From positions 1 through 20,657 of IMG/VR virus record IMGVR_UViG_3300029813_000066: DNA of 20,657 nucleotides. One strand, written 5' to 3'. Below are positions 14,852 to 20,657 of the stretch, in pieces (positions within the stretch are counted from its first letter, which is position 1; the number at the start of each line of letters is the position of its first letter). Source of the stretch: a virus. The position numbers were made by a program, and so were the translations under genes. Under the pieces are notes generated by a model. That model was given only the letters and a program-made list of their open reading frames with translations. It searched no databases and was not told the origin of the DNA.

Positions 14852-15916
14852 TTAAGCAGTGGTACCGTGAACGATACCTGTATTATCATTCTGATCTGCC
14901 CGGATCTGAGGAACAAGAATAGCCATGACTTTAAAATTCAGCTGCATTCCTCCTTTGCTTTCCCACTGAACAGTGGAAATATCCATTCCAGTTACCTCTC
15001 GGACTACATCAGAAGTCATCTGAACAAGAAGCATTATGTATGCTGTTCCTGCTGTGTCCAAATAATCAAGGGTGCGCACGTCTGTGATCTCATTAATAGC
15101 TTTCAGACGGTCACGGAGGGTGTTATCACCCTTTGCACTGGAATAATCATCATCAAGAAAAACATCCCATGCTGTTGAGCAATATAGCATATATGGGCCA
15201 TAATGGAATGCCTGCTGAGCCTGTAGACGCATCTCAAGAACTTCTGACACTGTGGCCGCATTCGTTGTGATGCCTGTAGGTGTGGTCATGGTCTTGGTCA
15301 ATCTGCTAGGAAAGTTGGTGTACCCATAAATGAGTCCTCCACCAAACTCATATGTACCATATGTTCCTATAAGGAGCTGTTCAGCTGTTTCTGCAACTCT
15401 CCTCGCAGCAAGTTCGGCAGTAGATGTGTCCAAAGGACTTCCACCATTTCTACTTACCATCACCTGTCTTGCACTGAAGTTAAAATCCTTGTGGATGATC
15501 GGCAGGGGCAGGTTAGTAAGTTCAAACACTGGACGATCTGCGGCACCTTCCCGCATTCCATCCATACTGACTATTGCTTCATTGATGTCACTCTGAGTCT
15601 CGGTTTCAAGAACTGTCTTTGCCATTCCGTTAGGAATATTAAAGGTCAATCCCATAGATCGAAGATCAGCAACAGCTTTCAAACGGGGTTTTGCAGCTTT
15701 AACAATTGCTGCATCTAGCAACTTCCAGTCATCCTTGCGGAGTGTGGTTGTTACATTCCGTGCGAGAACAGCTTTTGGTTCCCCGTTCACTGTCATTGTG
15801 ACATAACTTTTTCCGTCTTTACCAATCCACGGACGGAGGACGCGCGGATCCATTCCATTCTGCAAAAGAGTTTCAGCCACGCTTCCACTCGCTTGTCCTT
15901 CGTATATAAAATCCAT
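14852..15916 (-). CDS. Major capsid protein, encapsulin/HK97 fold (354 aa)
   Basis: The shell-forming subunit. Residues about 135-206 carry the encapsulin/linocin-like signature: LTNLPLPIIHKDFNFSAR, then SRNGGSPLDTSTAELAARRVAET, then a loop with IYGYTNFP. The N-terminal block (MDFIYEGQASGSVAETLLQNGMDP...RPWIG) and VADLRSMGLTF match major capsid proteins of tailed phages of this group. Length is usual for an HK97-fold capsid without a long N-terminal scaffold; a separate protease-scaffold gene lies upstream. GGAGA with a 7-base gap precedes the ATG at 15916. There is no sign of truncation. The fold call is confident; assembly geometry cannot be read from sequence. Confidence 0.93.
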   Translation of the reverse strand: MDFIYEGQASGSVAETLLQNGMDPRVLRPWIGKDGKSYVTMTVNGEPKAVLARNVTTTLRKDDWKLLDAAIVKAAKPRLKAVADLRSMGLTFNIPNGMAKTVLETETQSDINEAIVSMDGMREGAADRPVFELTNLPLPIIHKDFNFSARQVMVSRNGGSPLDTSTAELAARRVAETAEQLLIGTYGTYEFGGGLIYGYTNFPSRLTKTMTTPTGITTNAATVSEVLEMRLQAQQAFHYGPYMLYCSTAWDVFLDDDYSSAKGDNTLRDRLKAINEITDVRTLDYLDTAGTAYIMLLVQMTSDVVREVTGMDISTVQWESKGGMQLNFKVMAILVPQIRADQNDNTGIVHGTTA

Positions 15917-15983
15917 ATTATCTCTCCAAAACTAAAGTAATTTAAACTTATCTAAATTTAAAAATATACAAAAACACACAAAC

Positions 15984-16430
15984 TTACAGTAGCATGACAC
16001 GAATAAGAGTGTCAACTGCCCCTGACCCACTAAGGTCTTCAGCCTCACGAGCCACAGCAATATAATCATAAACTGTAACACCAGATGATTCAGAGCCATT
16101 CTCAATCAATGTGCCGTCACCAGCACTAATAAGAATATCCCCAATATCCACATCCTCTCCTGCTTTGAGGAATGCCTGAACTTCGTTAGTAGGAAGTTCC
16201 ATATTTACACTTACAAGATCACCATCTTCATAATCATCATCCAATGTGTTTCCCTGAAGCGCATCTTCCACTGCAAATGCTCTCATAGCAATTCCACCCT
16301 CTGTAGCATGAACCACTAAAGTACCAGATGAATCTTCTTCAACCAAATGCCCCGGTGATATATCACCAGCTGCTTCGATTTCTTCCCTACGAAATGTCCC
16401 AATCAGATGAATTTTATTTTCATCACTCAT
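15984..16430 (-). CDS. Head decoration-like protein (148 aa)
   Basis: Placed directly between the protease-scaffold and major capsid genes, where capsid-stabilising decoration proteins are encoded. The protein is acidic and beta-rich, with IEAAGDISPGHLVEEDSSGTLVVHA and, later, AFLKAGEDVDIGDILISAGDGTLI, a pattern typical of small capsid-decoration proteins (gpD/DUF2190-like: a start-up strand, P-G-x-L-V, a D-I-x-x-G-D-x-L-x-S-A-G-D-G block, then a C-terminal I-R-V-M-L strand). It lacks cysteines and membrane segments. The ribosome site AAGGAG is strong and well spaced (8 bases), as expected for an abundant protein. Family identity is by pattern, not by a unique motif. Confidence 0.75.
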   Translation of the reverse strand: MSDENKIHLIGTFRREEIEAAGDISPGHLVEEDSSGTLVVHATEGGIAMRAFAVEDALQGNTLDDDYEDGDLVSVNMELPTNEVQAFLKAGEDVDIGDILISAGDGTLIENGSESSGVTVYDYIAVAREAEDLSGSGAVDTLIRVMLL

Positions 16431-16502
16431 TATATATCTCCTTCGATATAGAAAAATTTTAAAATATCAGTAGAAACCTTCAACATTCAAAAATGCCGCA
16501 AG

Positions 16503-17084
16503 CTACTCTTCTACAACGTTTAACACAGCTGGCATCTCAAGTGCTTCTTCTTCCTCATCAGCATTTTCCACGGGAGCCACGGGAGCCATACCCGCAAAAG
16601 TTGGCTTAGGAAGGGGAACTTCAGGCTTTGTTGCTGGGACTTCTGCCAGCTGAGCAATAGCTTTCAGTTCATCCAGACCTTTGGCCTGAAGCTGTTCCGG
16701 GGTAAAGGGATTGCGACTGTTGGCTGTAATCTGATTTATAAGACTTGCCTTTTCAGCCAAATGCGCCTGAACTCCTGAACGGAGCATATCCTGGATGCTT
16801 GCAGGTGCTTTTGCAATATACTCTTCCACAGTCTCTTCTTTGTTTTCCGCAGGTTTTTCCTGCAGATCCTCTTTTACAACAGTAGCATCATCTTTAGGCT
16901 CTGTAACCTTTGTTTCTTTCTTTTCAGGTTTTTCCTCTTCCTTTGCTTCTTCTTCTTTTTTCTGATTATCAACAATTGCCATCAGCTTTGTCTTAGAAAA
17001 AGCCATCAAACCCTCTCTGTCCTCTTCAGTCCAGTGAGAATTTTCATTTGAAATAAGACCTTCAACAATGTCTTTCTTGTTCAT
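16503..17084 (-). CDS. Internal scaffold protein from a nested start (193 aa)
   Basis: Within the protease-scaffold gene, an in-frame ATG at 17084 (Met389, MNKKDIVEGLIS) is preceded by AGAAAGGA with a 7-base gap, a good internal ribosome site. The product would be the scaffold part alone, which parallels lambda C/Nu3, where free scaffold is made from an internal start in the protease gene. The predicted protein is helical and highly charged, with no protease residues. Separate expression is inferred, not shown. Confidence 0.6.
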   Translation of the reverse strand: MNKKDIVEGLISNENSHWTEEDREGLMAFSKTKLMAIVDNQKKEEEAKEEEKPEKKETKVTEPKDDATVVKEDLQEKPAENKEETVEEYIAKAPASIQDMLRSGVQAHLAEKASLINQITANSRNPFTPEQLQAKGLDELKAIAQLAEVPATKPEVPLPKPTFAGMAPVAPVENADEEEEALEMPAVLNVVEE

Positions 17085-18248
17085 ATTGATATCCTTTCTA
17101 TGAACATTAGTATTTAAAACAGACATATCTTCATTACCCACGACTGTCCCATCTGTGAGTACATACTGGATTTGCTTTTCTGCCTCCTTTCGCAAGCCTA
17201 TTAACCTTGCTTCATCATCTTTTATTTCATATTCCTGATAATAAGATTTTTCACCTTTATGATAAATAAAGAAATCATCAAACACTTCATCCACCCAAGT
17301 ATCCATACTGGCTGAATTGATTTTGTCGTTTAACATTCTCCATATCTCAGAATGGCTTAATTCATTTTTTATAATTTCTTGGAAAGCTCTCATAGCATTT
17401 TTTACTGCCCCACTACCAACCATTTTAGCACTACACTTAGGGCAAGAAACATTAACACATGGAGTTCCTCTTTTATGGGGAGCAGTTGCTCCACATTCAG
17501 GACAAACACAAGTATCCGTTCCACCGTCACCCTGTTTAGCTCCTCCTGTACCTTGTCCCTTTCCACGTACTAAAATAATTATTGATTCTCCAAGAGCCTG
17601 AAGTGCTTCTGGTGTTGCTTCTGTCCTCGCTATTTTTTCATTGCGAAGAAATCCAGCTCCATCCTCTATAGAACAAGCTCCTTTAAGATCTGGGAGGATT
17701 GCAAGATGATCCGGCTGAAAGTTGCTGGCTATGCCTACATACTTCTCACCTTTCCATTCACCTTCAACCCGTTCAATCTCAGTAAACAATCCGGTGCTCA
17801 CTTCCATCATTAAGCCTTCATCAAGAGCATTAAGCACCCGGTCATCTACTTCTTTTGTCTTTTCTTCTTCAATCCAACATTCCGTTTTCAACCCTTCCTT
17901 TTCCCAGTGGGTATTCATCAACACGCCAATGCCATAAGTATTTATAATATCGGGATCGCAAGCAGAAACACCAACCCCATTTGCCTCTGGATGGTAAACT
18001 ACAACGGGTTTGTTATTCCATAGGCCGGGTCTTTTAGAGCATTCCTCTTCTGAATAAAATAGTGGTCCAAGAGAGCCATTATGAACTCCCTCTGTAATCA
18101 TCACAGCAGGAACCACCAAATGGTCTCTTCCATTCATTGTATCGTGGCGTATTTTAGCCTTGTCCACTTTGAGATTGAATGTGAAGGTTGAAAATTCCCC
18201 GGGTTTGTTTTTATTTAGTACAAGTTTCTTTTTGTCTTTCACTATCAA
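16503..18248 (-). CDS. Prohead protease-scaffold fusion, DUF2213-like, with zinc ribbon (581 aa)
   Basis: Residues about 25-205 resemble the DUF2213-type phage prohead protease: KPVVVYHPEANG with His86, EVSTGLF with Ser151, and DHLAILPDLKGAC with His181, plausible His/Ser/His catalytic residues. Residues 247-272 form an inserted Cys cluster (CVCPEC, then PC, then CPKC; Cys247, 249, 252, 264, 269, 272), probably a zinc ribbon. Residues 295-360 form a separate domain (HSEIWRMLNDKI...WVDEVFDDFFIYH). From Met389 the sequence becomes charged and coiled (Lys/Glu-rich 426-475), as in scaffolds. The start is TTG at 18248 (GGAGG 4 bases before) or GTG at 18242 (10 bases); the choice is open. Scaffold and protease act inside the prohead and cleave during maturation. 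Confidence 0.82.
   Translation of the reverse strand: MIVKDKKKLVLNKNKPGEFSTFTFNLKVDKAKIRHDTMNGRDHLVVPAVMITEGVHNGSLGPLFYSEEECSKRPGLWNNKPVVVYHPEANGVGVSACDPDIINTYGIGVLMNTHWEKEGLKTECWIEEEKTKEVDDRVLNALDEGLMMEVSTGLFTEIERVEGEWKGEKYVGIASNFQPDHLAILPDLKGACSIEDGAGFLRNEKIARTEATPEALQALGESIIILVRGKGQGTGGAKQGDGGTDTCVCPECGATAPHKRGTPCVNVSCPKCSAKMVGSGAVKNAMRAFQEIIKNELSHSEIWRMLNDKINSASMDTWVDEVFDDFFIYHKGEKSYYQEYEIKDDEARLIGLRKEAEKQIQYVLTDGTVVGNEDMSVLNTNVHRKDINMNKKDIVEGLISNENSHWTEEDREGLMAFSKTKLMAIVDNQKKEEEAKEEEKPEKKETKVTEPKDDATVVKEDLQEKPAENKEETVEEYIAKAPASIQDMLRSGVQAHLAEKASLINQITANSRNPFTPEQLQAKGLDELKAIAQLAEVPATKPEVPLPKPTFAGMAPVAPVENADEEEEALEMPAVLNVVEE
17082..17096 (-). promoter_or_regulatory. Internal ribosome binding site and ATG for the scaffold
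   Basis: The minus-strand sequence GAAAGGATATCAATATG places AGGA 7 bases before an in-frame ATG in the middle of the protease-scaffold gene, at the boundary between the folded N-terminal domains and the charged scaffold region. Confidence 0.6.
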
Positions 18249-18261
18249 GCAACCTCCAGTT

Positions 18262-18299
18262 AAAAAAAGAGACCAACCTCGTTTTATGAAGTGGTCTCT
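18262..18299 (-). terminator. Intrinsic terminator-like hairpin in front of the capsid module
   Basis: AGAGACCA and TGGTCTCT (18299-18292 and 18275-18268 on the minus strand) form a perfect 8-bp stem with a 16-base loop, followed by a run of T (7 consecutive T residues at 18268-18262). This is a convincing intrinsic terminator geometry on the minus strand. It lies between the small DUF2292-like gene and the protease-scaffold gene and just downstream of a promoter-like sequence, so it may act as a leader attenuator. Confidence 0.75.
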
Positions 18300-18331
18300 C
18301 TTTTACTGAAAGCTCCTACTTGTTCAATAAT

Positions 18332-18360
18332 AGTATACTCTATAAATTTGGAAAAGTAAA
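18332..18360 (-). promoter_or_regulatory. Sigma-70-like promoter upstream of the capsid module
   Basis: On the minus strand TTTACT (18360-18355) and TATACT (18337-18332) are separated by 17 bases; they match the -35 and -10 consensus at 4 of 6 and 5 of 6 positions. The predicted start point is near 18325, upstream of the terminator-like hairpin. The region is AT-rich, which raises the chance of a random match. Confidence 0.5.
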
Positions 18361-18381
18361 GAAAAAAATAAAAAAACTTTT

Positions 18382-18570
18382 TTACCCGTACTTTTTACCA
18401 GGTGGTTTCATTGTTTCCTCTGAACGTACTATGTCAATCATGCCATTTTTAAATTCTACAGTTATTTTTCCAAACCACCCTCTTTTTTGTGCTGATACTA
18501 AATTAGCAGTCACCCATTGCAACTCTTCTTCCTGTTTCCTCAATACATTTGGGTTCTTAATTTTGTCCAT
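18382..18570 (-). CDS. Small DUF2292-like protein (62 aa)
   Basis: A basic 62-residue protein. The C-terminal half (WFGKITVEFKNGMIDIVRSE) has the G-K-I-T-x-x-F-x-x-G-x-I-x-x-V-x-x-x-E pattern of small DUF2292-like proteins, a compact beta-hairpin family of unknown function found in bacteria and phages. The ATG at 18570 overlaps the end of the epimerase gene by 14 bases and has a strong GGAGG 4-5 bases upstream, so it is likely translated. It is the last gene before the terminator-like hairpin. Confidence 0.65.
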   Translation of the reverse strand: MDKIKNPNVLRKQEEELQWVTANLVSAQKRGWFGKITVEFKNGMIDIVRSEETMKPPGKKYG

Positions 18571-19477
18571 TGTCCCTCCACCACTTAATAGTTCTTTTCA
18601 ATCCTTCTTCTAAACCCACTTGTGGCTTCCAATCTATAAATCGCTCAGCTCTGGTGATGTCTAACATACGAGAGGGTTGTCCATCGGGTTTGCTTTCATC
18701 CCATTTGTAGATACCGGCATATCCCATCAAGTTGCCTATCAAATGAACCAAATCCATAATACTTATTTCTTGCCCGGTTCCTAAATTCATAGGTTCTGGA
18801 CTGTCGTATTGTTCTAGGGCATCGCAAATACCTTTCGCGCAATCTTCTACATACAAAAATTCCCTGGTTGCATTACCTGTACCCCAACAATTGACTTCTT
18901 TCTCATCATGCTGTATTGCTTCCTCTATTTTCCTAATGAGAGCCGGAATAACATGAGAAGATCTGGGATCGAAATTGTCCCCGGGGCCATAAAGGTTCAC
19001 TGGAAGGAGATAAATAGCATTGAATCCATATTGCTGACGGTATGCCTGTGCTTGGACCAACAACATCTTCTTAGCAAGGCCGTATGGGGCATTAGTTCTC
19101 TCTGGATACCCATTCCACAAGTCCTCTTCCTTGAACGGTATGGGAGTATGTTTGGGATATGCACAGACAGTTCCAACAGCCACAAATTTACTGACATCAT
19201 ATTGCCAAGATGTATGCATCAGCTCTATACCCATGCTTAAATTCTGGTAGAAAAACTCTGCTGGCCTTTTCTGATTGGCTCCTATACCTCCTACCACAGC
19301 AGCAAGATGAATAATAGAATCCATTTCATGTCTGGAAAGAATCCACTCAACAAATTTCTTATTCAACAGATCCATGTTCTCATGAGATGGATCAAATACC
19401 TCATGTCCACGATCCCGAAGGATTTGACAAACATGTTTTCCTAAAAAGCCTTGTCCACCTGTAACCAATACCTTCAT
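18557..19477 (-). CDS. fcl: GDP-L-fucose synthase-like sugar-nucleotide epimerase/reductase (306 aa)
   Basis: Converts GDP-4-keto-6-deoxymannose to GDP-L-fucose with NADPH, if it matches its closest family. The N-terminal nucleotide-binding loop GGQGFLG (residues 7-13) is present. Catalytic positions of the family align as Thr103 (in place of Ser) with Cys105 in GTVCAYP, Tyr132 and Lys136 in YGLAK, and His175 in SSHVIPAL. Further family blocks are NLYGPGDNF (161-169), WGTGNATREFLYVEDCA (198-214) and NLGTGQE (231-237). Length is normal for the family and the gene appears intact. It follows the preceding stop directly (AAGGA, 7 bases). The Ser-to-Thr change is the only departure at an active-site position. 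Metabolic genes in structural operons are uncommon, suggesting acquisition from a host. Confidence 0.92.
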   Translation of the reverse strand: MKVLVTGGQGFLGKHVCQILRDRGHEVFDPSHENMDLLNKKFVEWILSRHEMDSIIHLAAVVGGIGANQKRPAEFFYQNLSMGIELMHTSWQYDVSKFVAVGTVCAYPKHTPIPFKEEDLWNGYPERTNAPYGLAKKMLLVQAQAYRQQYGFNAIYLLPVNLYGPGDNFDPRSSHVIPALIRKIEEAIQHDEKEVNCWGTGNATREFLYVEDCAKGICDALEQYDSPEPMNLGTGQEISIMDLVHLIGNLMGYAGIYKWDESKPDGQPSRMLDITRAERFIDWKPQVGLEEGLKRTIKWWRDNGQN

Positions 19478-19918
19478 TTAATATCCTTCCTGATCACGAT
19501 CTGGATTGTACAACTCTCCATTTGGACCAATTTCAAGTGGTTCCTTTTCATCCTTCTTTTTCTTTGTAGTTGTTGTTTTCTTCTCAGGTGGTATATTAGC
19601 GACAAATGGTTTAGGCTCCCTTTTCAGTTTAGGCTTGGGAAAATCCTTTTTCTTCCCCATTGTCCCACTTCCACCTAAATCATCCAGTCCCATACCCACT
19701 ACTTTAAGCTGTTCACCCACCTCATAATACTGGTCCAAAATCCTTTTCAAACCATACGGTGCAGCCGTCTTTGAAAACGTAGGATGATCTATAGACTTAG
19801 CAAGCACCTTCATTAAATGACCCATCCTAGCATACTGTTGACACAATGTCAAAAATCCTTCTTTGGTATTTACCAAAGTAACCAATTTCATTCCTGTAAT
19901 CTTTTCTTTTTCAGCCAT
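19478..19918 (-). CDS. Unknown protein with Lys/Pro-rich tail (146 aa)
   Basis: Not recognised. The N-terminal two thirds looks helical (LVTLVNTKEGFLTLCQQYARMGHLMKVLAK, then GLKRILDQYYEVGEQLKVVGMGL), followed by a Lys/Pro/Thr-rich, probably disordered tail (residues about 88-125) and an acidic end. The ATG at 19918 overlaps the previous gene by 8 bases, with AAGGA upstream in the end of that gene. Its ribosome-site region is identical over 26 bases to that of the Lys-rich gene at 9182-9730. Being next to head morphogenesis genes, it may be an assembly or ancillary protein, but no function is supported. Confidence 0.7.
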   Translation of the reverse strand: MAEKEKITGMKLVTLVNTKEGFLTLCQQYARMGHLMKVLAKSIDHPTFSKTAAPYGLKRILDQYYEVGEQLKVVGMGLDDLGGSGTMGKKKDFPKPKLKREPKPFVANIPPEKKTTTTKKKKDEKEPLEIGPNGELYNPDRDQEGY

Positions 19919-19936
19919 TTTCTTTTTCCTTTTCTA
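19911..19936. repeat. 26-base repeat, copy 2 (ribosome site region)
   Basis: Identical over 26 bases to 9723-9748. Here the sequence also encodes the last residues of the Cys-rich protein and the start of the 146-residue gene, yet the two downstream genes look unrelated. Confidence 0.85.
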
Positions 19937-20123
19937 CAAATTGAATACCGTTATCACCTTCAATAGGCTTTAAATGTAAATTATCTCCATACGCTATATC
20001 ATCGGGGATGCCGTTTGGGAAAGCTCTACAATAATTCACCTCTGTTTTCTCTGTCCCATCTGGCTGAACTACACCTAGAAAATTAACACAATTTCTTTTT
20101 GAACAATTTGGTTCTCTCATCAT
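19911..20123 (-). CDS. Small Cys-rich protein (70 aa)
   Basis: The start is placed at the ATG at 20123, which overlaps the upstream stop as ATGA and has AGGGA about 8 bases before; a longer frame to 20141 exists but lacks a ribosome site. The product has Cys7, Cys12 and Cys32 and His50, within NCSKRNCVNF and YCRAFPNGIPDDI. The C-x-A-F-P-x-G-I-P-x-x-I pattern recurs in small phage and bacterial proteins of unknown function; metal binding by the cysteines is a reasonable inference. It couples the head-morphogenesis gene to the next gene. Confidence 0.75.
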   Translation of the reverse strand: MMREPNCSKRNCVNFLGVVQPDGTEKTEVNYCRAFPNGIPDDIAYGDNLHLKPIEGDNGIQFVEKEKENG

Positions 20124-20657
20124 AATGATTTCCCTATCCATTTATCCATATATTTTTCTATTGGTTTTTGAAGAAATCCTCTTTTGTAATAAGGAGATGT
20201 GTACGCACTAAAGGATTCAGCAAAAACCTCCTTGAGATTGGTGCTTCCATACTGACTTACAGAATGTTGCAATGAAGGATCAATTAAATTCTCCCACTGT
20301 ATTCCAGCTTGATAACCCAAAGATTCATTAACTGCATGTCCCACTTCGTGTCTTATTGTCCCACTAAATGACTCATCAACTAGGTATTTATTCTTTCCTA
20401 ATTTTTTCTGAATCATAGAAATTCCTGATTCACTTTTTGCAAATTCAACTCCTTTGCCTGGAACAAATCTTCCAATACCATCTTCTGTACCCGGAAGCAC
20501 CTTTGATTTAAAGAATGAAAATCTTTCAACAATATCATCCGCTGCTTCGTGACTCAAAAGTCCTTTTCTTTTTAAAGCATCTCTCACACTATTTGCTGCT
20601 GTGTTAAACTCCTCTGAACCTTTTAACTTCTTTATATCTGATTTAGAATAACCAACA
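20120..20657 (-). CDS. C-terminal zincin metallopeptidase domain of a head-morphogenesis-type protein (partial)
   Basis: The frame is open to the right edge, so the gene is 5'-truncated by the window; about 178 codons are visible. A HEVGH motif lies at 20350-20336, the zinc-binding and catalytic HExxH of zincins, preceded by GTIR and followed about 40 residues later by NLKEVFAESFSAYTS, whose glutamates could supply the third ligand. In phages such domains are often fused behind MuF-like head morphogenesis or portal-proximal proteins, and the position at the start of the head module agrees; the N-terminal domain is outside the window, so the full identity is inferred. The GTG at 20587 is in frame but is probably not the start, since 23 plausible codons precede it. 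Confidence 0.75.
   Translation of the reverse strand, partial: VGYSKSDIKKLKGSEEFNTAANSVRDALKRKGLLSHEAADDIVERFSFFKSKVLPGTEDGIGRFVPGKGVEFAKSESGISMIQKKLGKNKYLVDESFSGTIRHEVGHAVNESLGYQAGIQWENLIDPSLQHSVSQYGSTNLKEVFAESFSAYTSPYYKRGFLQKPIEKYMDKWIGKSL

Noticed and set aside
15917-15983. AT-rich gap before the major capsid gene as a regulatory site
   Set aside because: Apart from the GGAGA ribosome site, only simple TTTAAA-type sequence is seen, with no stable hairpin.
16431-16502. Possible promoter upstream of the decoration protein (TTGAAG or TTGAAT with an AT-rich -10)
   Set aside because: Matches are weak, several registers fit equally well, and the region is AT-rich. I could not separate it from chance.
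18361-18381. A6-G-T7 tract after the small DUF2292-like gene as a terminator
   Set aside because: Pure A/T pairing with almost no loop is too weak; the GC-containing hairpin at 18262-18299 is the better candidate.
1-20657. tRNA genes, CRISPR arrays, insertion sequences, attachment sites
   Set aside because: I saw no cloverleaf-like sequence, no regularly spaced repeats, no transposase-like protein and no integrase.

Overview
The window is part of the virion-structural operon of a tailed double-stranded DNA phage or prophage. Every credible gene lies on the minus strand, so transcription runs from the right edge (20657) to the left edge (1). The order (head-morphogenesis/peptidase, protease-scaffold, decoration protein, major capsid, head-tail connectors, tail terminator, tail tube, tail chaperone, tape measure, tail tip) and the absence of a sheath gene point to a long, non-contractile (siphovirus-type) tail. 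The DNA is AT-rich, gene packing is very tight (ATGA and TAATG overlaps), and AAGGAG-type ribosome sites precede most starts. The host cannot be named from this window.

Right part (about 18.4-20.66 kb): the C-terminal part of a zincin metallopeptidase-bearing protein that runs off the window, a small Cys-rich protein, an unknown basic-tailed protein, a complete GDP-L-fucose synthase-like epimerase, and a small DUF2292-like protein. Between 18262 and 18360 there is a promoter-like sequence followed by an intrinsic-terminator-like hairpin in front of the capsid module.

Head module (about 12.3-18.25 kb): a protease-scaffold fusion with an inserted zinc ribbon and a likely internal scaffold start, a decoration-like protein, an encapsulin/HK97-like major capsid protein, an unknown Lys-rich protein, an MptE/DUF115-like (sialyltransferase-like) protein, a two-segment membrane protein, a 51-codon overlapping small ORF, a small exported or lipid-anchored protein, and a head-tail adaptor.

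Middle (about 7.0-12.3 kb): a single-TM protein, a 614-617-residue fibre-like protein with internal repeats, a CxxC-CxxC protein, an unknown protein with internal duplications, a head-closure domain fused behind three Ig/Fn3-like domains, an HK97 gp10-like protein and a tail terminator.

Tail module (1-7.0 kb): tail tube, then tail assembly chaperone G and its GT fusion, made by a textbook -1 frameshift (A_AAA_AAC plus stem-loop), then a TP901-type tape measure, then tail-tip genes rich in Fn3-like modules, including two adjacent proteins sharing an ITGGK-x-INV module.

The strongest observations are the complete -1 frameshift cassette that accounts for the otherwise empty stretch at 5810-6177, the sugar-nucleotide enzyme plus MptE-like protein inside a structural operon, the promoter/terminator leader before the capsid genes, the internal scaffold start, and the Ig-Ig-Fn3-head-closure fusion. 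I found no RNA genes, CRISPR arrays, insertion sequences or attachment sites.
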